Below are positions 20,079-29,511 of a stretch of DNA of 64,000 nt, one piece after another. The translations under genes and the position numbers were made by a program. The notes under the pieces are model-generated. The model worked only from the letters and a program-made list of their open reading frames with translations, made no database searches and was not told the origin of the DNA. The stretch's first letter is position 1; each line of letters starts with the position of its first letter. The DNA comes from an uncultured Fibrobacter sp. GTDB taxonomy: Bacteria; Fibrobacterota; Fibrobacteria; Fibrobacterales; Fibrobacteraceae. Location of the stretch: contig NZ_CAMZCS010000017.1 in the NCBI RefSeq assembly GCF_947305105.1, forward strand, positions 1-64,000, read 5' to 3'.

Positions 20079-21926
20079 ATGCTTAGCTTTAAATCTATAA
20101 TTACCTCAGCCGTGCTTCTTGCATCAGCGTATTCGTTCGCTGGCCCTGGGTTGGCTGACGGTGCCGCCAAGTTTGTCGGTAACATTACGACACGTGGCCA
20201 GGTGCGTTCCGACTTTGGAACCTACTGGAACCAGATTACCGCCGAAAACGAATGTAAGTGGCAGTCTATCGAAGGCACTCGTGGCAATCGCAACTTCAGT
20301 GGCTGTAAGGCTGCCTATAACTGGGCCAAGCAGAATGGTGGCCACTTCAAGTTCCACGCTCTCGTGTGGGGCTCGCAGTACCCGAACTGGCTTGGCAACC
20401 TCAGCGCCGACGACACCAAAAAGGCTATTACGGACTGGTTTGACGCTGTCAAGAAGGAATTCCCCGACCTCGAAATGATTGACGTGGTGAACGAAGCCAT
20501 CCGTACCGGAAACAACCAGTACCACTCCGGCTATCCCAACACCAAGATTATCCAGGCCCTCGGTGGCGACAACAACGGTGACTATACCTTCGTGACCACG
20601 GCATTCAAGATGGCTCGTGAACGTTGGCCGGATGCAATCCTTATTTACAATGATTACAATACCGTTCAGTGGCAAAAGAACGAAGGTATTCAACTTATCC
20701 AGACCATCAAGAAAAATGGCGCTCCTGTCGATGCCTATGGCCTCCAGGCCCACGACATGATGACCCAGGGCGGCGGCGCCGGTGGTACCGGTGGCGGCGG
20801 CGGATGCTTGAGCCTCAATACCTTGAAGAGCGTCCTTGATGAAATCTGGCAGAAAACGCAAACGCCGATGTTCATTTCCGAATATGATATCGGTACGGAA
20901 AATGACCAGACCCAGAAGCAGTGCTATCAGGAACAGATTTCCTTGTTCATGGAAAATGAGCATATTGCCGGTATCACTATTTGGGGTTATATCTATGGAG
21001 CAACGTGGACTACGAACGGAAACTCCGGTATCATCAAGGATGGAAAAGACCGTCCGGCCATGACATGGCTCAAGGATTACCTCTCCAAGAACAAGGGTGT
21101 AAATACCACGGGGCTCGTGGGTGGCGAACCTGTTGAGCCGGAACCGCAACTCCCGTTCAAGGGTGCCGCCTTCGCTATTCCGGGCAAGATCGAGGCCGAA
21201 GACTTCGACGTTCCGGGCAAGGGCAAGAACGATGACGGTACGAGCAACGAATCCTATAGCGACGATTCCGAAAATCATGGCGATTCCGATTACCGCTCGG
21301 ATACCGGTGTTGACCTCTACAAGAAGGCTACCGGCGTCGTGGTGGGCTACAACAGCGAAGGCGACTGGCTTGAATACACGATCAACGTGGCCGAAGCCGG
21401 CGAATATACCTTCTTTGCTGCCGTTGCTGCCGCGGGTTCTACCTCCAGCTTCCAGATGTCTCTTGACGGCAATCCCCTTACTGAAAAAATCAGTGTTCCT
21501 GCCGCCTCGTCTGGCGAGAATAACTACGAAGACTACAACAAGGTCTCTGCCAACGTGACTCTCCCGGCTGGCCAGCATGTCCTCCGCATGGACGTGACGG
21601 GCTCCTGGTTCGACGTGGACTACTTCACCTTTGTGAAGGGTGCCAATGCGACCGACCCGGAACCGATTGCAACCAATCCTACCAATCCTACCGACCCTGG
21701 CGACCCGCTGGCTATCGTGGCTGACCCCAAGTTGGACGAAAGCAATACTTTGCAGCACTACTATGTGTTCGATATGCAGGGTATGCGCTTGGGCATCATT
21801 AGCGGATATGGTTTCAAGGCGACCGCGGAATTGCTCAAGTCTTCTAGCGATATCAAGACTTCGGGTGTTTACTTCCTGCGTAACCGTGCGACAGGCAAGA
21901 TGCAGGCTGTGCGAGTGGTCCGCTAA
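20079..21926 (+). CDS. Secreted GH10 endo-beta-1,4-xylanase with CBM6
   Basis: ATG 20079 is preferred to the GTG at 20073 because AAGGATG sits at a normal distance and the signal peptide (about 21 residues) then starts cleanly. Residues about 22-345 are a GH10 barrel: VVNEAIR has the acid/base Glu139 and ISEYDIG the nucleophile Glu268, with WGSQYPNWL and the LQAHDMM block in the expected places. A Gly-rich loop (about residues 230-240) interrupts the barrel. A CBM6 (about 365-525) very like that of the GH27 enzyme and the basic C-terminal domain (VFDMQGMRLGI...GVYFLR...RVVR) follow. It is the cluster's main backbone-cutting xylanase. Confidence 0.93.
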   Translation: MLSFKSIITSAVLLASAYSFAGPGLADGAAKFVGNITTRGQVRSDFGTYWNQITAENECKWQSIEGTRGNRNFSGCKAAYNWAKQNGGHFKFHALVWGSQYPNWLGNLSADDTKKAITDWFDAVKKEFPDLEMIDVVNEAIRTGNNQYHSGYPNTKIIQALGGDNNGDYTFVTTAFKMARERWPDAILIYNDYNTVQWQKNEGIQLIQTIKKNGAPVDAYGLQAHDMMTQGGGAGGTGGGGGCLSLNTLKSVLDEIWQKTQTPMFISEYDIGTENDQTQKQCYQEQISLFMENEHIAGITIWGYIYGATWTTNGNSGIIKDGKDRPAMTWLKDYLSKNKGVNTTGLVGGEPVEPEPQLPFKGAAFAIPGKIEAEDFDVPGKGKNDDGTSNESYSDDSENHGDSDYRSDTGVDLYKKATGVVVGYNSEGDWLEYTINVAEAGEYTFFAAVAAAGSTSSFQMSLDGNPLTEKISVPAASSGENNYEDYNKVSANVTLPAGQHVLRMDVTGSWFDVDYFTFVKGANATDPEPIATNPTNPTDPGDPLAIVADPKLDESNTLQHYYVFDMQGMRLGIISGYGFKATAELLKSSSDIKTSGVYFLRNRATGKMQAVRVVR

Positions 21927-21971
21927 TAACGCGTAGATTCTCTCATAAAACCAAATCCTAATCCATGCACC

Positions 21972-22010
21972 ATCGGTCCCGGTTTCTCCAACGCTGGGAT
22001 CGATTTTTTA
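21972..22010 (+). terminator. Intrinsic terminator of the GH10 gene
   Basis: ATCGGTCCC and GGGATCGAT pair (one wobble) and are followed by TTTTTT. It overlaps the end of the convergent HPt gene and marks the end of the hemicellulase cluster. Confidence 0.7.
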
Positions 22011-22364
22011 TGCTTTCAGGAGGGTACGGATATTCTCGATGACGCTGCTGTACAGGTCCAGTACGTTGCTGAACAGCGTCACCGACGATTCGGTGAACGC
22101 CCCGGGGCGGAGGTCTTCGGTCAAGGCGCTGCTTGCTTCGTAGAGCTTCTGGAATCCGAGATTGGCGGCCACGCCCTTGAGCGTGTGCGCTGCACGGAAC
22201 GCCTTTTCGGCATCCTTCTCTCCGAAGGCCTTTTCGAGGTCGTTGAAACTCGGATCTTGCAAGAACAGCCCGAGGTACTTGGTGATGCGTTCTTCCTTGT
22301 GGAGGCGGTTCAAGACATTTTCCAGGGATTCGTCAACGCTAGTGTAGAATTCTTGTAGGGTCAT
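22008..22364 (-). CDS. Histidine phosphotransfer (HPt) protein
   Basis: This 118-residue, probably all-helical cytoplasmic protein carries the HPt motif AAHTLKGVAANLG with phospho-accepting His60. It starts 24 bp after the stop of the hybrid kinase and is surely cotranscribed. It most likely takes phosphate from the kinase's receiver domain and passes it to a response regulator encoded elsewhere. No other domain is visible. Confidence 0.88.
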   Translation of the reverse strand: MTLQEFYTSVDESLENVLNRLHKEERITKYLGLFLQDPSFNDLEKAFGEKDAEKAFRAAHTLKGVAANLGFQKLYEASSALTEDLRPGAFTESSVTLFSNVLDLYSSVIENIRTLLKA

Positions 22365-22388
22365 GGGATACCTCTTGGTTTGAACGTC

Positions 22389-24446
22389 CTAGGCCTTGAT
22401 AAAGAATTGGGCCAAGTAGTCGGAAAGTTTTTGCGGGTCGACCGGTTTGGCGACATGCCCGTTCATTCCGACCTGGAAGGCCTTTTGGCGGTCTTCTTCG
22501 AAGGCGTTCGCGGTCATGGCGACAATCGGGACCTGAGAATAGCCGGAATTGCCCAGTTTGCGGATTTCACAGGCGGCTTCGTAGCCGTCCATGACGGGCA
22601 TCTGTATATCCATCAGCACAAGGTCGTAGAGGCCGGGCTTGTTGCTCTTGATTCTTTGGAGAGCGTCGGCGCCGTTTTCGGCTTCGTCCACGATGAATCC
22701 GAGTTCCTTCAGGTGGTCTAGCGCAATTTCGCGGTTCAGTTCGTTGTCCTCGACGAGCAGGACCCTTTTCCCTTCGAACAAGCCGCTCTGGATTTCCTTG
22801 GGCTTGGCGTTGCTGTCCTTCTTGTAGGTGTAGAATTTTTCCTGGATATTGAAGGTGAGGTGGCAGGTCACGGTCGTGCCCTTGCCCTGCTCGCTTTCGA
22901 TTTCCATTGTTCCGCCCATCATCTCGACGAGGTTCTTGGTGATAGAAAGCCCGAGCCCGGTCCCGTTCACCCCGCTTGCGGTGGAGCTTTGTTCACGGGA
23001 GAAGGCGTCGAAAACATGCGCCAGGAATTCCTTGCTCATGCCGATGCCGTTGTCTTCGATGATGAAGTCGAAGCAGGCGAGGCCCTGGAAACTCGGGGTC
23101 TGCCTTACGGTGAACAAAATCCGGCTGTTGTGCGGGGAATACTTGATGGCGTTGCTCAAGATGTTCAGGAGGACGCGCTCCAGGTGCATGGCGTCGGCGT
23201 AGACGTTTTCGTTCTGGATGTTTTTCAGCGAAAGTTCCAAAGTGGTTTCGCTCTTGGCCGCAGATTCCTGCATGATGGAGGTGAACTTGGTGATGAACTC
23301 CGGCAGGTTGATTGGGTCGTTCTTCAGGTTGATTTTGCCGCTTTCGATATGCGCCATGTCGAGCACGTCGTTGATGAGGCTCAGCAGGTGATCCCCGGCG
23401 AGGGCGACCTTTTCGAGATAATCGATGGCTTGGACTTTGTTGTCGATGTACTTGCGGGCTAAGGAGGCAAACCCGAGGATGGCGTTCATCGGGGTGCGGA
23501 TATCGTGGCTCATGTTGAACAGGAAACGGCTCTTCGCGGCGTTCGCTGCCTCGGCCTTGGCGGTTGCTTCTTGCAGTTCCGTTTTCTGGCGGTTCTGCTG
23601 TTCGCGTAATTCAAGTTCGGCTTTCCGTTCCTCGTCCACATTGCTTAAGCCTAGGATGACGCAGTTCCCGGTGTGGCTGTCCTTGTCGCGGGTGAGCTTT
23701 GCGCGGTAGAACTGCTCGTTTCCGTCGATGTTCGCCTTGAACTCGATAAAGAGGGCTGGCTCGCGTTCGAGGTAATTGAGGATGTAGTCCCTCTGCAGGC
23801 GTGCGTATACCTTCATGCGGTCGCTCTTGGTCACGAGACCGTCCACCAGGTTTTCCATCTGCTTGCTGTAGGGGGGCTGGGTCTCGAACTTCTTGAGGCA
23901 GTCCTCCATCCGCTTGCTGGTGCGGTAGCAGAAGTAGGTGTCGCGGTCCAGGTCGACGTAGAAGATGCTTTCGAAGTCGCTGGTGATGCCGTTCAGCATG
24001 GCATCCATCTGGGCTATCCGGGTATGCTTGCGTTCGCGTTCGGACACGTCCTTTACTACGCAGAGTGTGTAAATATCGCCGTCGTCGCCCTTCATCAGGT
24101 AGAACTTCTGTTCGAGGCAGATGGGGGTGGTCCCTTCGGCGGGGACGGTCCAGTAACTGGCTTGGGTAGTCAGTACGTTCTTATTGAACTTTTCGATGAG
24201 CTTTTCTCGGCTTGCCGTTTCCAGGAACTCCCTGGACTTGGTGAGCACGTTTTCTTTTGCCCAAAGGTTGAGCAGCTCCGTGTAGTGGACCTCTCCGTGA
24301 GGCCTCCCTTTCCGCATCGGGACGGGACGGCCCCTGACAAATCTATAGAAATCGCCAATTACGACATCCTTGGTCAGGTTGCATTCGAAATAGCCGTAAG
24401 CTTTGTAGGTCAGCGCGTCGAGTAGATTTTGCTCAATTTTAATCAT
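22389..24446 (-). CDS. Hybrid sensor histidine kinase
   Basis: Start 24446 is chosen because a TATATT -10 box lies 8 nt upstream, giving an almost leaderless transcript; a longer frame would run through the promoter. The protein has no convincing membrane segment. About residues 1-300 look like tandem PAS-like sensing regions, followed by a coiled linker. HisKA (FNMSHDIRTPMNAILGF, phospho-His), an ATPase domain with N, G1 and G2 boxes (IEDNGIGMS, GTGLGLSI) and a receiver domain (VEDNELNRE; phospho-Asp in LVLMDIQMP) follow. With the adjacent HPt protein this is a four-step phosphorelay. The signal is unknown; a link to polysaccharide sensing is only positional. Confidence 0.9.
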   Translation of the reverse strand: MIKIEQNLLDALTYKAYGYFECNLTKDVVIGDFYRFVRGRPVPMRKGRPHGEVHYTELLNLWAKENVLTKSREFLETASREKLIEKFNKNVLTTQASYWTVPAEGTTPICLEQKFYLMKGDDGDIYTLCVVKDVSERERKHTRIAQMDAMLNGITSDFESIFYVDLDRDTYFCYRTSKRMEDCLKKFETQPPYSKQMENLVDGLVTKSDRMKVYARLQRDYILNYLEREPALFIEFKANIDGNEQFYRAKLTRDKDSHTGNCVILGLSNVDEERKAELELREQQNRQKTELQEATAKAEAANAAKSRFLFNMSHDIRTPMNAILGFASLARKYIDNKVQAIDYLEKVALAGDHLLSLINDVLDMAHIESGKINLKNDPINLPEFITKFTSIMQESAAKSETTLELSLKNIQNENVYADAMHLERVLLNILSNAIKYSPHNSRILFTVRQTPSFQGLACFDFIIEDNGIGMSKEFLAHVFDAFSREQSSTASGVNGTGLGLSITKNLVEMMGGTMEIESEQGKGTTVTCHLTFNIQEKFYTYKKDSNAKPKEIQSGLFEGKRVLLVEDNELNREIALDHLKELGFIVDEAENGADALQRIKSNKPGLYDLVLMDIQMPVMDGYEAACEIRKLGNSGYSQVPIVAMTANAFEEDRQKAFQVGMNGHVAKPVDPQKLSDYLAQFFIKA

Positions 24447-24454
24447 AATAAAGG

Positions 24455-24596
24455 AATATACACTATTAATAAGAAAAATAGAATGGAAAAAAAAGAATGG
24501 CATGCCCCTCCGTGAAAAACATCACGAAAATAGGCACGAACAGGAAATCTATGAGCAGAAATGAGCGTCGGCCAAGGATGGGGAGGGCTATATATT
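24455..24596. promoter_or_regulatory. Divergent promoters for the kinase and acyltransferase genes
   Basis: A minus-strand TATATT (24460-24455) lies 8 nt before the kinase ATG. A plus-strand TATATT (24591-24596) lies 17 nt before the acyltransferase ATG. Neither gene has a clear ribosome site. Confidence 0.55.
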
Positions 24597-24613
24597 GCTA
24601 AATTTCGGCTATA

Positions 24614-25783
24614 ATGCCGAAACCTGCGAATTATTTCCCGGCCATCGACGGGCTGCGCCTGCTGGCGAGCCTCAATATCGTGATGCTCCACCTGGGCAGT
24701 TCCAATGCCCTTGCCTACATGGCCGACTGCACGTGGCTCATGCCCATTTTCAATGCACCCGCTTTTGCCGCAGGCATTTTCTACGTGCTGGCGGGCTTCC
24801 TTTTCGCAAGCAAGTTCAGCGACCCCGAGCGCCGGATTCCGGTCATCCCGTTCATGTTCAGCCGCATTGCCAAGCTCTACCGGCTCCACTTCTTCATGAC
24901 GCTTCTGATGTTTGTCGTGCTGGTGTTCAAGTTGAGCGGGTACACGCACTTGCCCTCTTTTGGCGAACTGGGAGATTGCGCATCGAAGGGCCTTGCCGCC
25001 ATGACCCATCCTTGGCGCAGCCTGCTCATGCACATTTCGCTCACGTGGTCCATCGTCCCCGATTTGGGCATGAAGTTGAACGAACCTTCGTGGTCGTTGA
25101 CGAGTTTCTTTGTCTGCTATGCCATCACGCCGTGGTTCAGCCGCTGGCTGTTCCGGCAGAATAACCGTACGCTCTGGGTGCTTTTCGGTGCGGTCTTTAT
25201 CCCGGGGATTGTGTGGGCCGTGGTCTTCGGCTTGACCGATAATCTTTGGTTCGATGGCTATGCCGCCAAGTACAGGTTCTTCCACATGTTCGCTCCAGTC
25301 CGCATTTTCGAGTACTTGTTCGGCATGGTGATTTACCGCCTCTACAACGAGGGGTTCTTTGATTTCCTCAAGCGCGACTATGTGAGCGGTGTGGCGCAGG
25401 TGCTCTTGCTTGCGGCCCTTTACGGGAGCTTGTTCTTGTTGAACCCGAACTTGAATGCCGGTTTCAATTACGCTTTCCACCACAGTCTCCCGGTGTTCAT
25501 TTACGGGCTTCTCGTACTTTCTCTGTTGAGTGGAAAGGGCTTCCTCGCATTGTTCTTCTGTATCCCGCTTGTTCGTAAAATCGGTCGTGCGTCTTTCTAC
25601 CCGTACTTGATTCACCTGCCGATTATCACGATTGCCTGGGGTATCTGCAACTTGAACCGTCCCAAGAATACATTGCTCCTGTTGCTGTTCATTTATACGG
25701 TGAGCACACTTTATATGGAGTTCAAGGTGTGGCGTCGCAAGAAGGCGAAGGCCTCAAAATCGGCTTCGGGAACGGCCCGCTAA
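24614..25783 (+). CDS. Acyltransferase family 3 membrane protein
   Basis: This 389-residue polytopic protein has about ten hydrophobic segments. The N-terminus (FPAIDGLRLLASLNIVMLHLG) is the acyltransferase-3 signature, including the catalytic His of the family near residue 28. Such proteins move acyl groups, often acetyl, onto extracellular glycans or lipids. The C-terminus is a short basic cytoplasmic tail. It stands alone between divergent promoters, so its substrate is unclear; modification of a surface polysaccharide is the usual guess. Confidence 0.85.
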   Translation: MPKPANYFPAIDGLRLLASLNIVMLHLGSSNALAYMADCTWLMPIFNAPAFAAGIFYVLAGFLFASKFSDPERRIPVIPFMFSRIAKLYRLHFFMTLLMFVVLVFKLSGYTHLPSFGELGDCASKGLAAMTHPWRSLLMHISLTWSIVPDLGMKLNEPSWSLTSFFVCYAITPWFSRWLFRQNNRTLWVLFGAVFIPGIVWAVVFGLTDNLWFDGYAAKYRFFHMFAPVRIFEYLFGMVIYRLYNEGFFDFLKRDYVSGVAQVLLLAALYGSLFLLNPNLNAGFNYAFHHSLPVFIYGLLVLSLLSGKGFLALFFCIPLVRKIGRASFYPYLIHLPIITIAWGICNLNRPKNTLLLLLFIYTVSTLYMEFKVWRRKKAKASKSASGTAR

Positions 25784-25846
25784 GTACATCAGATTTCCTG
25801 TTGTAAAAATTTCTAAACGTTGCGTGCGGAACGTTGTGACGAAGTG

Positions 25847-25876
25847 CACAAACTTTGTGTAAAAACACGTGTTTTT
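25847..25876. repeat. Two palindromes upstream of the GH8 gene
   Basis: CACAAACTTTGTG (25847-25859) and the perfect 16-bp AAAAACACGTGTTTTT (25861-25876) are adjacent. They lie about 110 bp before the GH8 -10 candidate (TATTTA, 25985-25990). The hemicellulase activator site is absent here, so GH8 appears to be under different control. The second palindrome could instead be a weak terminator for the acyltransferase gene. Confidence 0.5.
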
Positions 25877-26034
25877 CTTCACTGTTCTCAATTGAAACCG
25901 ATTTATTACACTTGGAAATCTTTTAAAAATGCTATTTGATTTTATATTTATAATGTCTGCCTTTAAATTGGATTGGTGTTTGTGTATTTAGAGGTGGTGC
26001 TGGGAGTTATCCATTTTTTTCAGAAGGTAACAGA

Positions 26035-28311
26035 ATGAAAAAAGCATTTACAGTTTTGACAACGGCGGTAGCCCTCGCTGCGGTCTCCTCTATGGCCGCT
26101 CCGAAGTACCCCTTCCCCCAAAACATGAAGCATCCTCACGGCAACGTCATTGAGTATGCCGATGCTTCCATGATCAAGGAACACTTCAACAAGTGGAAGC
26201 AGGCCTGGTACGATGCAGGCAAGGGTTGGATTTATTCTCCGGAAGGCACTGGCTCTACGGTGTCCGAAGCTATAGCTTACGGTATGTTGATTGCCGTGTA
26301 TATGGACGACGGCACCAATGGTGCCAAGGACATGTTCGACAAGCTCTATGGAACATGGAAGAGTAATTCTGTAGGCTCTAATGGCGGCATGAACTGGCGC
26401 GTTGGTGAGGGTCAGCAGGGTGGTACGGCTTCCGATGCCGACTTTGACGCAGCCCTTGCCCTCGTGATGGCCGCCAAGCAGTGGCAGAGTGACTCCTACC
26501 TGAACGACGCCAAGTCGCTTATCAGCTGGATTGCATCGAGCGATATCAATGGCAGCCAGATCAAGCCGGGTAACCAGTGGAACGATGCGTTCAACCCGAG
26601 CTATGCGACTACGGCCAACTTCCAGATTTTCCAGGATGTTGCCGGTGGTTCTTGGACGGGCGTGATTTCTCAGGCATACAATGATTTGAACGCTTGCCAG
26701 AACTCCTCTACGGGCCTTGTTCCGGACTGGTGCGACTGGAGCAGCCATCAGCCGGTAAAGACTTCTGCTTCTGTGCAGCAGTCCGAAAATGCCGGTTTCT
26801 TTGACGATGCTGCCCGTACTCCGTGGCGCATGGCCTGGGCTTACTATTGGTTTGGCGATACCAAGGCCAAGGCTTTCAACGCCAAGATTACCAGCTGGCT
26901 CTATAGTGTCGCTCCTGTGGCGAGTGAAATTAACTCCGGTTATTATGTAAACGGAAAGGCTGAAACGTCCGTCAAGCGTAACTTCGCCTCTTCCACCTTC
27001 TCCGGTGGTCTTGGCCTTGCCGCTGCTTGCGATGAAACTGAAATCGGTCAGAAGTATCTCGGTACCGTCTATAGCTACCTCGCTTCCAAGACGGCTTGTG
27101 CTAAGGCCCAGAACTGCGGCGAAGGCGACAATCCGGGTGAAAAGTACTACATGTCTACCCTGAACCTCCTTTACCTCCTCCTCATGACCGGTAACATGCC
27201 GAACTTTAACGACATGTCCAAGTTTACCGCCTTCACTCCGGACCCGAGCAAGGCTCCGTCCCTGAGCGATGTCAATGGTAAGCAGATGGAAATGAAGGAC
27301 ACCACCGTGGGTGTTTCCGGTTTCTGGCACTGGGGTGCTTACCATGACAAGTATAAGAATTCCGGTACGGTGATGAAACCGGATTCCGGTACGTCTCCGC
27401 TGGTTCTCCGTGGTGGCAAGATTTATGCCGAAGCTTCCATGCAGATTGGTCCTGAACCGGATTGGACTGCGGAAAAGAAGCAAGTTTGTGATACTGATCC
27501 GGATAGGTGCGAACTTCTGTACCCGTCTGCCGGTATCGCCATGTCCTTCCTCCCCGACAGCAAGCAGGGCGTTGACCTCAAGGCTCTCAATGTAGCGAAA
27601 CTCCGTATCGATATTAAGACCTCCGGTCCTATCCGCATGGCTATCCTCAACGGCAAGTCCGTGGAAGCCGGTTCCGAACCGGGCATCTATGTCAAGAACT
27701 CTGCTGACTACCAGGTTATTGAATATGATCTGACTCCGTACGACTATGGTTTCAAGGGTCTAGATGGTGAAGCAATCGACATCCTTGACTGGGTTGATCA
27801 GAACACGGCTCCGGAAGGTTCTCAGATTATCAAGGACGTCAGGGGCCTCAAGTTCGAAGTCAAGCAGAGGGAAGGCGGCATTGGTGACGTTTCCATCAGG
27901 GCTATTGAATTCCTCGATGCGAGCGGCAACGTGATTGATCCGGTCTTGATCACCAAGATGCCGGGTGTCCGTAGCGAAATCGCTGAAGCTCCGGCTTCTT
28001 CCGATTCTCCGGCTGGTTCCAGCTCGTCTGGTTTGACCGACCCGAATTCCTCCGGTGCTGTCACGTCCGGTTCTTCGGGCGTTGCTCTCCCGGCATTCTA
28101 TGCTCCGGCTAGGTTCAATGCTTCTGTCAATGGCCTCCAGATCCAGATCAGCAACGCTGCTGTTGGCTCTAACTTCGCTGTGTTCTCCATGCAGGGCAAG
28201 GTCATCCAGACTGGCATGATCAAGAACGGCAGCCAGCTCGTTACGGTCAAGAACAAGGGTGCCTACGTGATTCGCGTCGGCAACGAAGTTCGCTCCGTCA
28301 TCGTGAAGTAA
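26035..28311 (+). CDS. Secreted GH8 endoglucanase/xylanase
   Basis: The start at 26035 follows AGAAGGTAACAG and opens a 21-residue signal peptide. Residues about 22-410 are an alpha/alpha-barrel GH8 domain: TVSEAIAYGM carries the acid Glu78, and the SDADFDAALAL block (134-138) holds the catalytic Asp cluster. A beta-sandwich (about 425-640) resembles carbohydrate-binding domains of the CBM11/CIA30 fold rather than CBM6. A Ser-rich linker and a C-terminal domain (VFSMQGKVIQTG...GAYVIR...VIVK) follow. GH8 members cut beta-1,4-glucan or xylan internally. It uses strongly biased codons, as a highly expressed gene would. Confidence 0.9.
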   Translation: MKKAFTVLTTAVALAAVSSMAAPKYPFPQNMKHPHGNVIEYADASMIKEHFNKWKQAWYDAGKGWIYSPEGTGSTVSEAIAYGMLIAVYMDDGTNGAKDMFDKLYGTWKSNSVGSNGGMNWRVGEGQQGGTASDADFDAALALVMAAKQWQSDSYLNDAKSLISWIASSDINGSQIKPGNQWNDAFNPSYATTANFQIFQDVAGGSWTGVISQAYNDLNACQNSSTGLVPDWCDWSSHQPVKTSASVQQSENAGFFDDAARTPWRMAWAYYWFGDTKAKAFNAKITSWLYSVAPVASEINSGYYVNGKAETSVKRNFASSTFSGGLGLAAACDETEIGQKYLGTVYSYLASKTACAKAQNCGEGDNPGEKYYMSTLNLLYLLLMTGNMPNFNDMSKFTAFTPDPSKAPSLSDVNGKQMEMKDTTVGVSGFWHWGAYHDKYKNSGTVMKPDSGTSPLVLRGGKIYAEASMQIGPEPDWTAEKKQVCDTDPDRCELLYPSAGIAMSFLPDSKQGVDLKALNVAKLRIDIKTSGPIRMAILNGKSVEAGSEPGIYVKNSADYQVIEYDLTPYDYGFKGLDGEAIDILDWVDQNTAPEGSQIIKDVRGLKFEVKQREGGIGDVSIRAIEFLDASGNVIDPVLITKMPGVRSEIAEAPASSDSPAGSSSSGLTDPNSSGAVTSGSSGVALPAFYAPARFNASVNGLQIQISNAAVGSNFAVFSMQGKVIQTGMIKNGSQLVTVKNKGAYVIRVGNEVRSVIVK

Positions 28312-28329
28312 TCCATAAAGGATTTTTAG

Positions 28330-28362
28330 AAAAAGGTCGTGGGTCCGCCCGCGGCCTTTTTT
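28330..28362 (+). terminator. Intrinsic terminator of the GH8 gene
   Basis: GGTCGTGGG - TCCG - CCCGCGGCC with flanking A- and T-runs. The T-run leads straight into the BatA -10 box. Confidence 0.85.
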
Positions 28363-28363
28363 G

Positions 28364-28370
28364 TATATTC
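28364..28370 (+). promoter_or_regulatory. -10 box of the BatA-like gene
   Basis: TTGTATATTC contains TATATTC at 28364-28370, about 46 nt before the start codon. The same 10-mer occurs before the BatB-like gene. Confidence 0.6.
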
Positions 28371-28416
28371 TACTCTGTTTCGGGGAAATCCCCTTGATAA
28401 TGGAATTGGAATCGAA

Positions 28417-29511
28417 ATGGATATCGGTGCACTGCATTTTCAGAATCCCGAAGCCTTTTGGCTGCTCGTTTTTGTCCCTGTCCTTGTCGCGCTTTATGTT
28501 TACCGCAATCGGCGCCGCAAGAGCACTATCAAGTTTCCTGCGCTTTCTATCGCACGTAGGGCTGTCCCCAGCCGCCGCGTCCGTTTGAGGCATGTTGTAC
28601 CGGCCTTGCGCCTTTTGGCCCTCTGCTGCTTCGTTTTTGCGCTTGCACGCCCGCAGAACGCGATGGAAGTGGAATACACCTCTACCGACGGCGTCGATAT
28701 CATGCTTGCCTTGGACGTGTCGGGCTCCATGGGCACGCTCGACATGCTGACTCGTGCCGAACAGGCAAAACTCGGGGTGATGAACGCCGAACGCCTGCTC
28801 AAGAGTGGCGATTTTTGGAAGTATAGCCGCTTGGGGTATGCCAAGGAAGTCATAGCCGAGTTCATCCAGAAGCGTCACAGCGACCGTATCGGCCTTTCCG
28901 TATTTGCGGGGCGCTCTTTTACCCAGTGCCCCCTGACATTGGATTACGGCTCCCTGCTCGAGATTCTTTCGGCGGTGAACGATTCAACCGCTACGGGTAA
29001 CGGAACAGCCATTGGCGATGGCCTCATGAACTCGCTTGCCCGCATCAAGAAGTCTACTGCGAAGTCCCGTGTCGTCGTGCTGTTGACGGATGGCAAGGAC
29101 AACGCGAGCCTTGTTTCTCCGTTGCATGCTGCCGATGTGGCCAAGGCGCTCGGCGTGAAGGTCTACACGGTCGGCGTGGGCAAAAAGAAGGGCAAGATTC
29201 TCGGGTTCCAACAGAACCCCTGGACGGGCGAGATTTCGTGGGCCGAAAGGGAAATTACCCCCGAAGAGGGCATCGACGAAGAGGTGCTCAAGGGCATTGC
29301 GCAGAAGACGGGTGGCCGCTTCTATCGCGCCGAAAATCGTGAAGAACTCGAGAATATCTATTCCGAAATCGATGAACTCGAAAAGACAGAAATAGAAACT
29401 GTCGCTTATGCACGGTATTCGGAAAAATTCTACCCGTGGCTCTTGGTGGGTGCGTTGCTTATCTTGCTCGAGCTTTTGCTTGCCAATACGCGCTTTGTCA
29501 GGATTCCCTGA
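28417..29511 (+). CDS. batA: BatA-like von Willebrand factor A membrane protein
   Basis: ATG 28417 is the first start downstream of the -10 box; a longer frame would begin inside the terminator. The protein has two N-terminal membrane segments (about residues 12-30 and 58-78), a periplasm-facing VWA domain (about 88-295) with an intact metal site (DVSGSM...DG), and a C-terminal membrane anchor. This is the BatA layout of the Bacteroides aerotolerance operon, where these proteins act with a MoxR ATPase on envelope stress; no MoxR, BatC/D/E or DUF58 gene lies nearby. Its stop codon abuts the stop of the opposite-strand gene. Confidence 0.82.
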   Translation: MDIGALHFQNPEAFWLLVFVPVLVALYVYRNRRRKSTIKFPALSIARRAVPSRRVRLRHVVPALRLLALCCFVFALARPQNAMEVEYTSTDGVDIMLALDVSGSMGTLDMLTRAEQAKLGVMNAERLLKSGDFWKYSRLGYAKEVIAEFIQKRHSDRIGLSVFAGRSFTQCPLTLDYGSLLEILSAVNDSTATGNGTAIGDGLMNSLARIKKSTAKSRVVVLLTDGKDNASLVSPLHAADVAKALGVKVYTVGVGKKKGKILGFQQNPWTGEISWAEREITPEEGIDEEVLKGIAQKTGGRFYRAENREELENIYSEIDELEKTEIETVAYARYSEKFYPWLLVGALLILLELLLANTRFVRIP

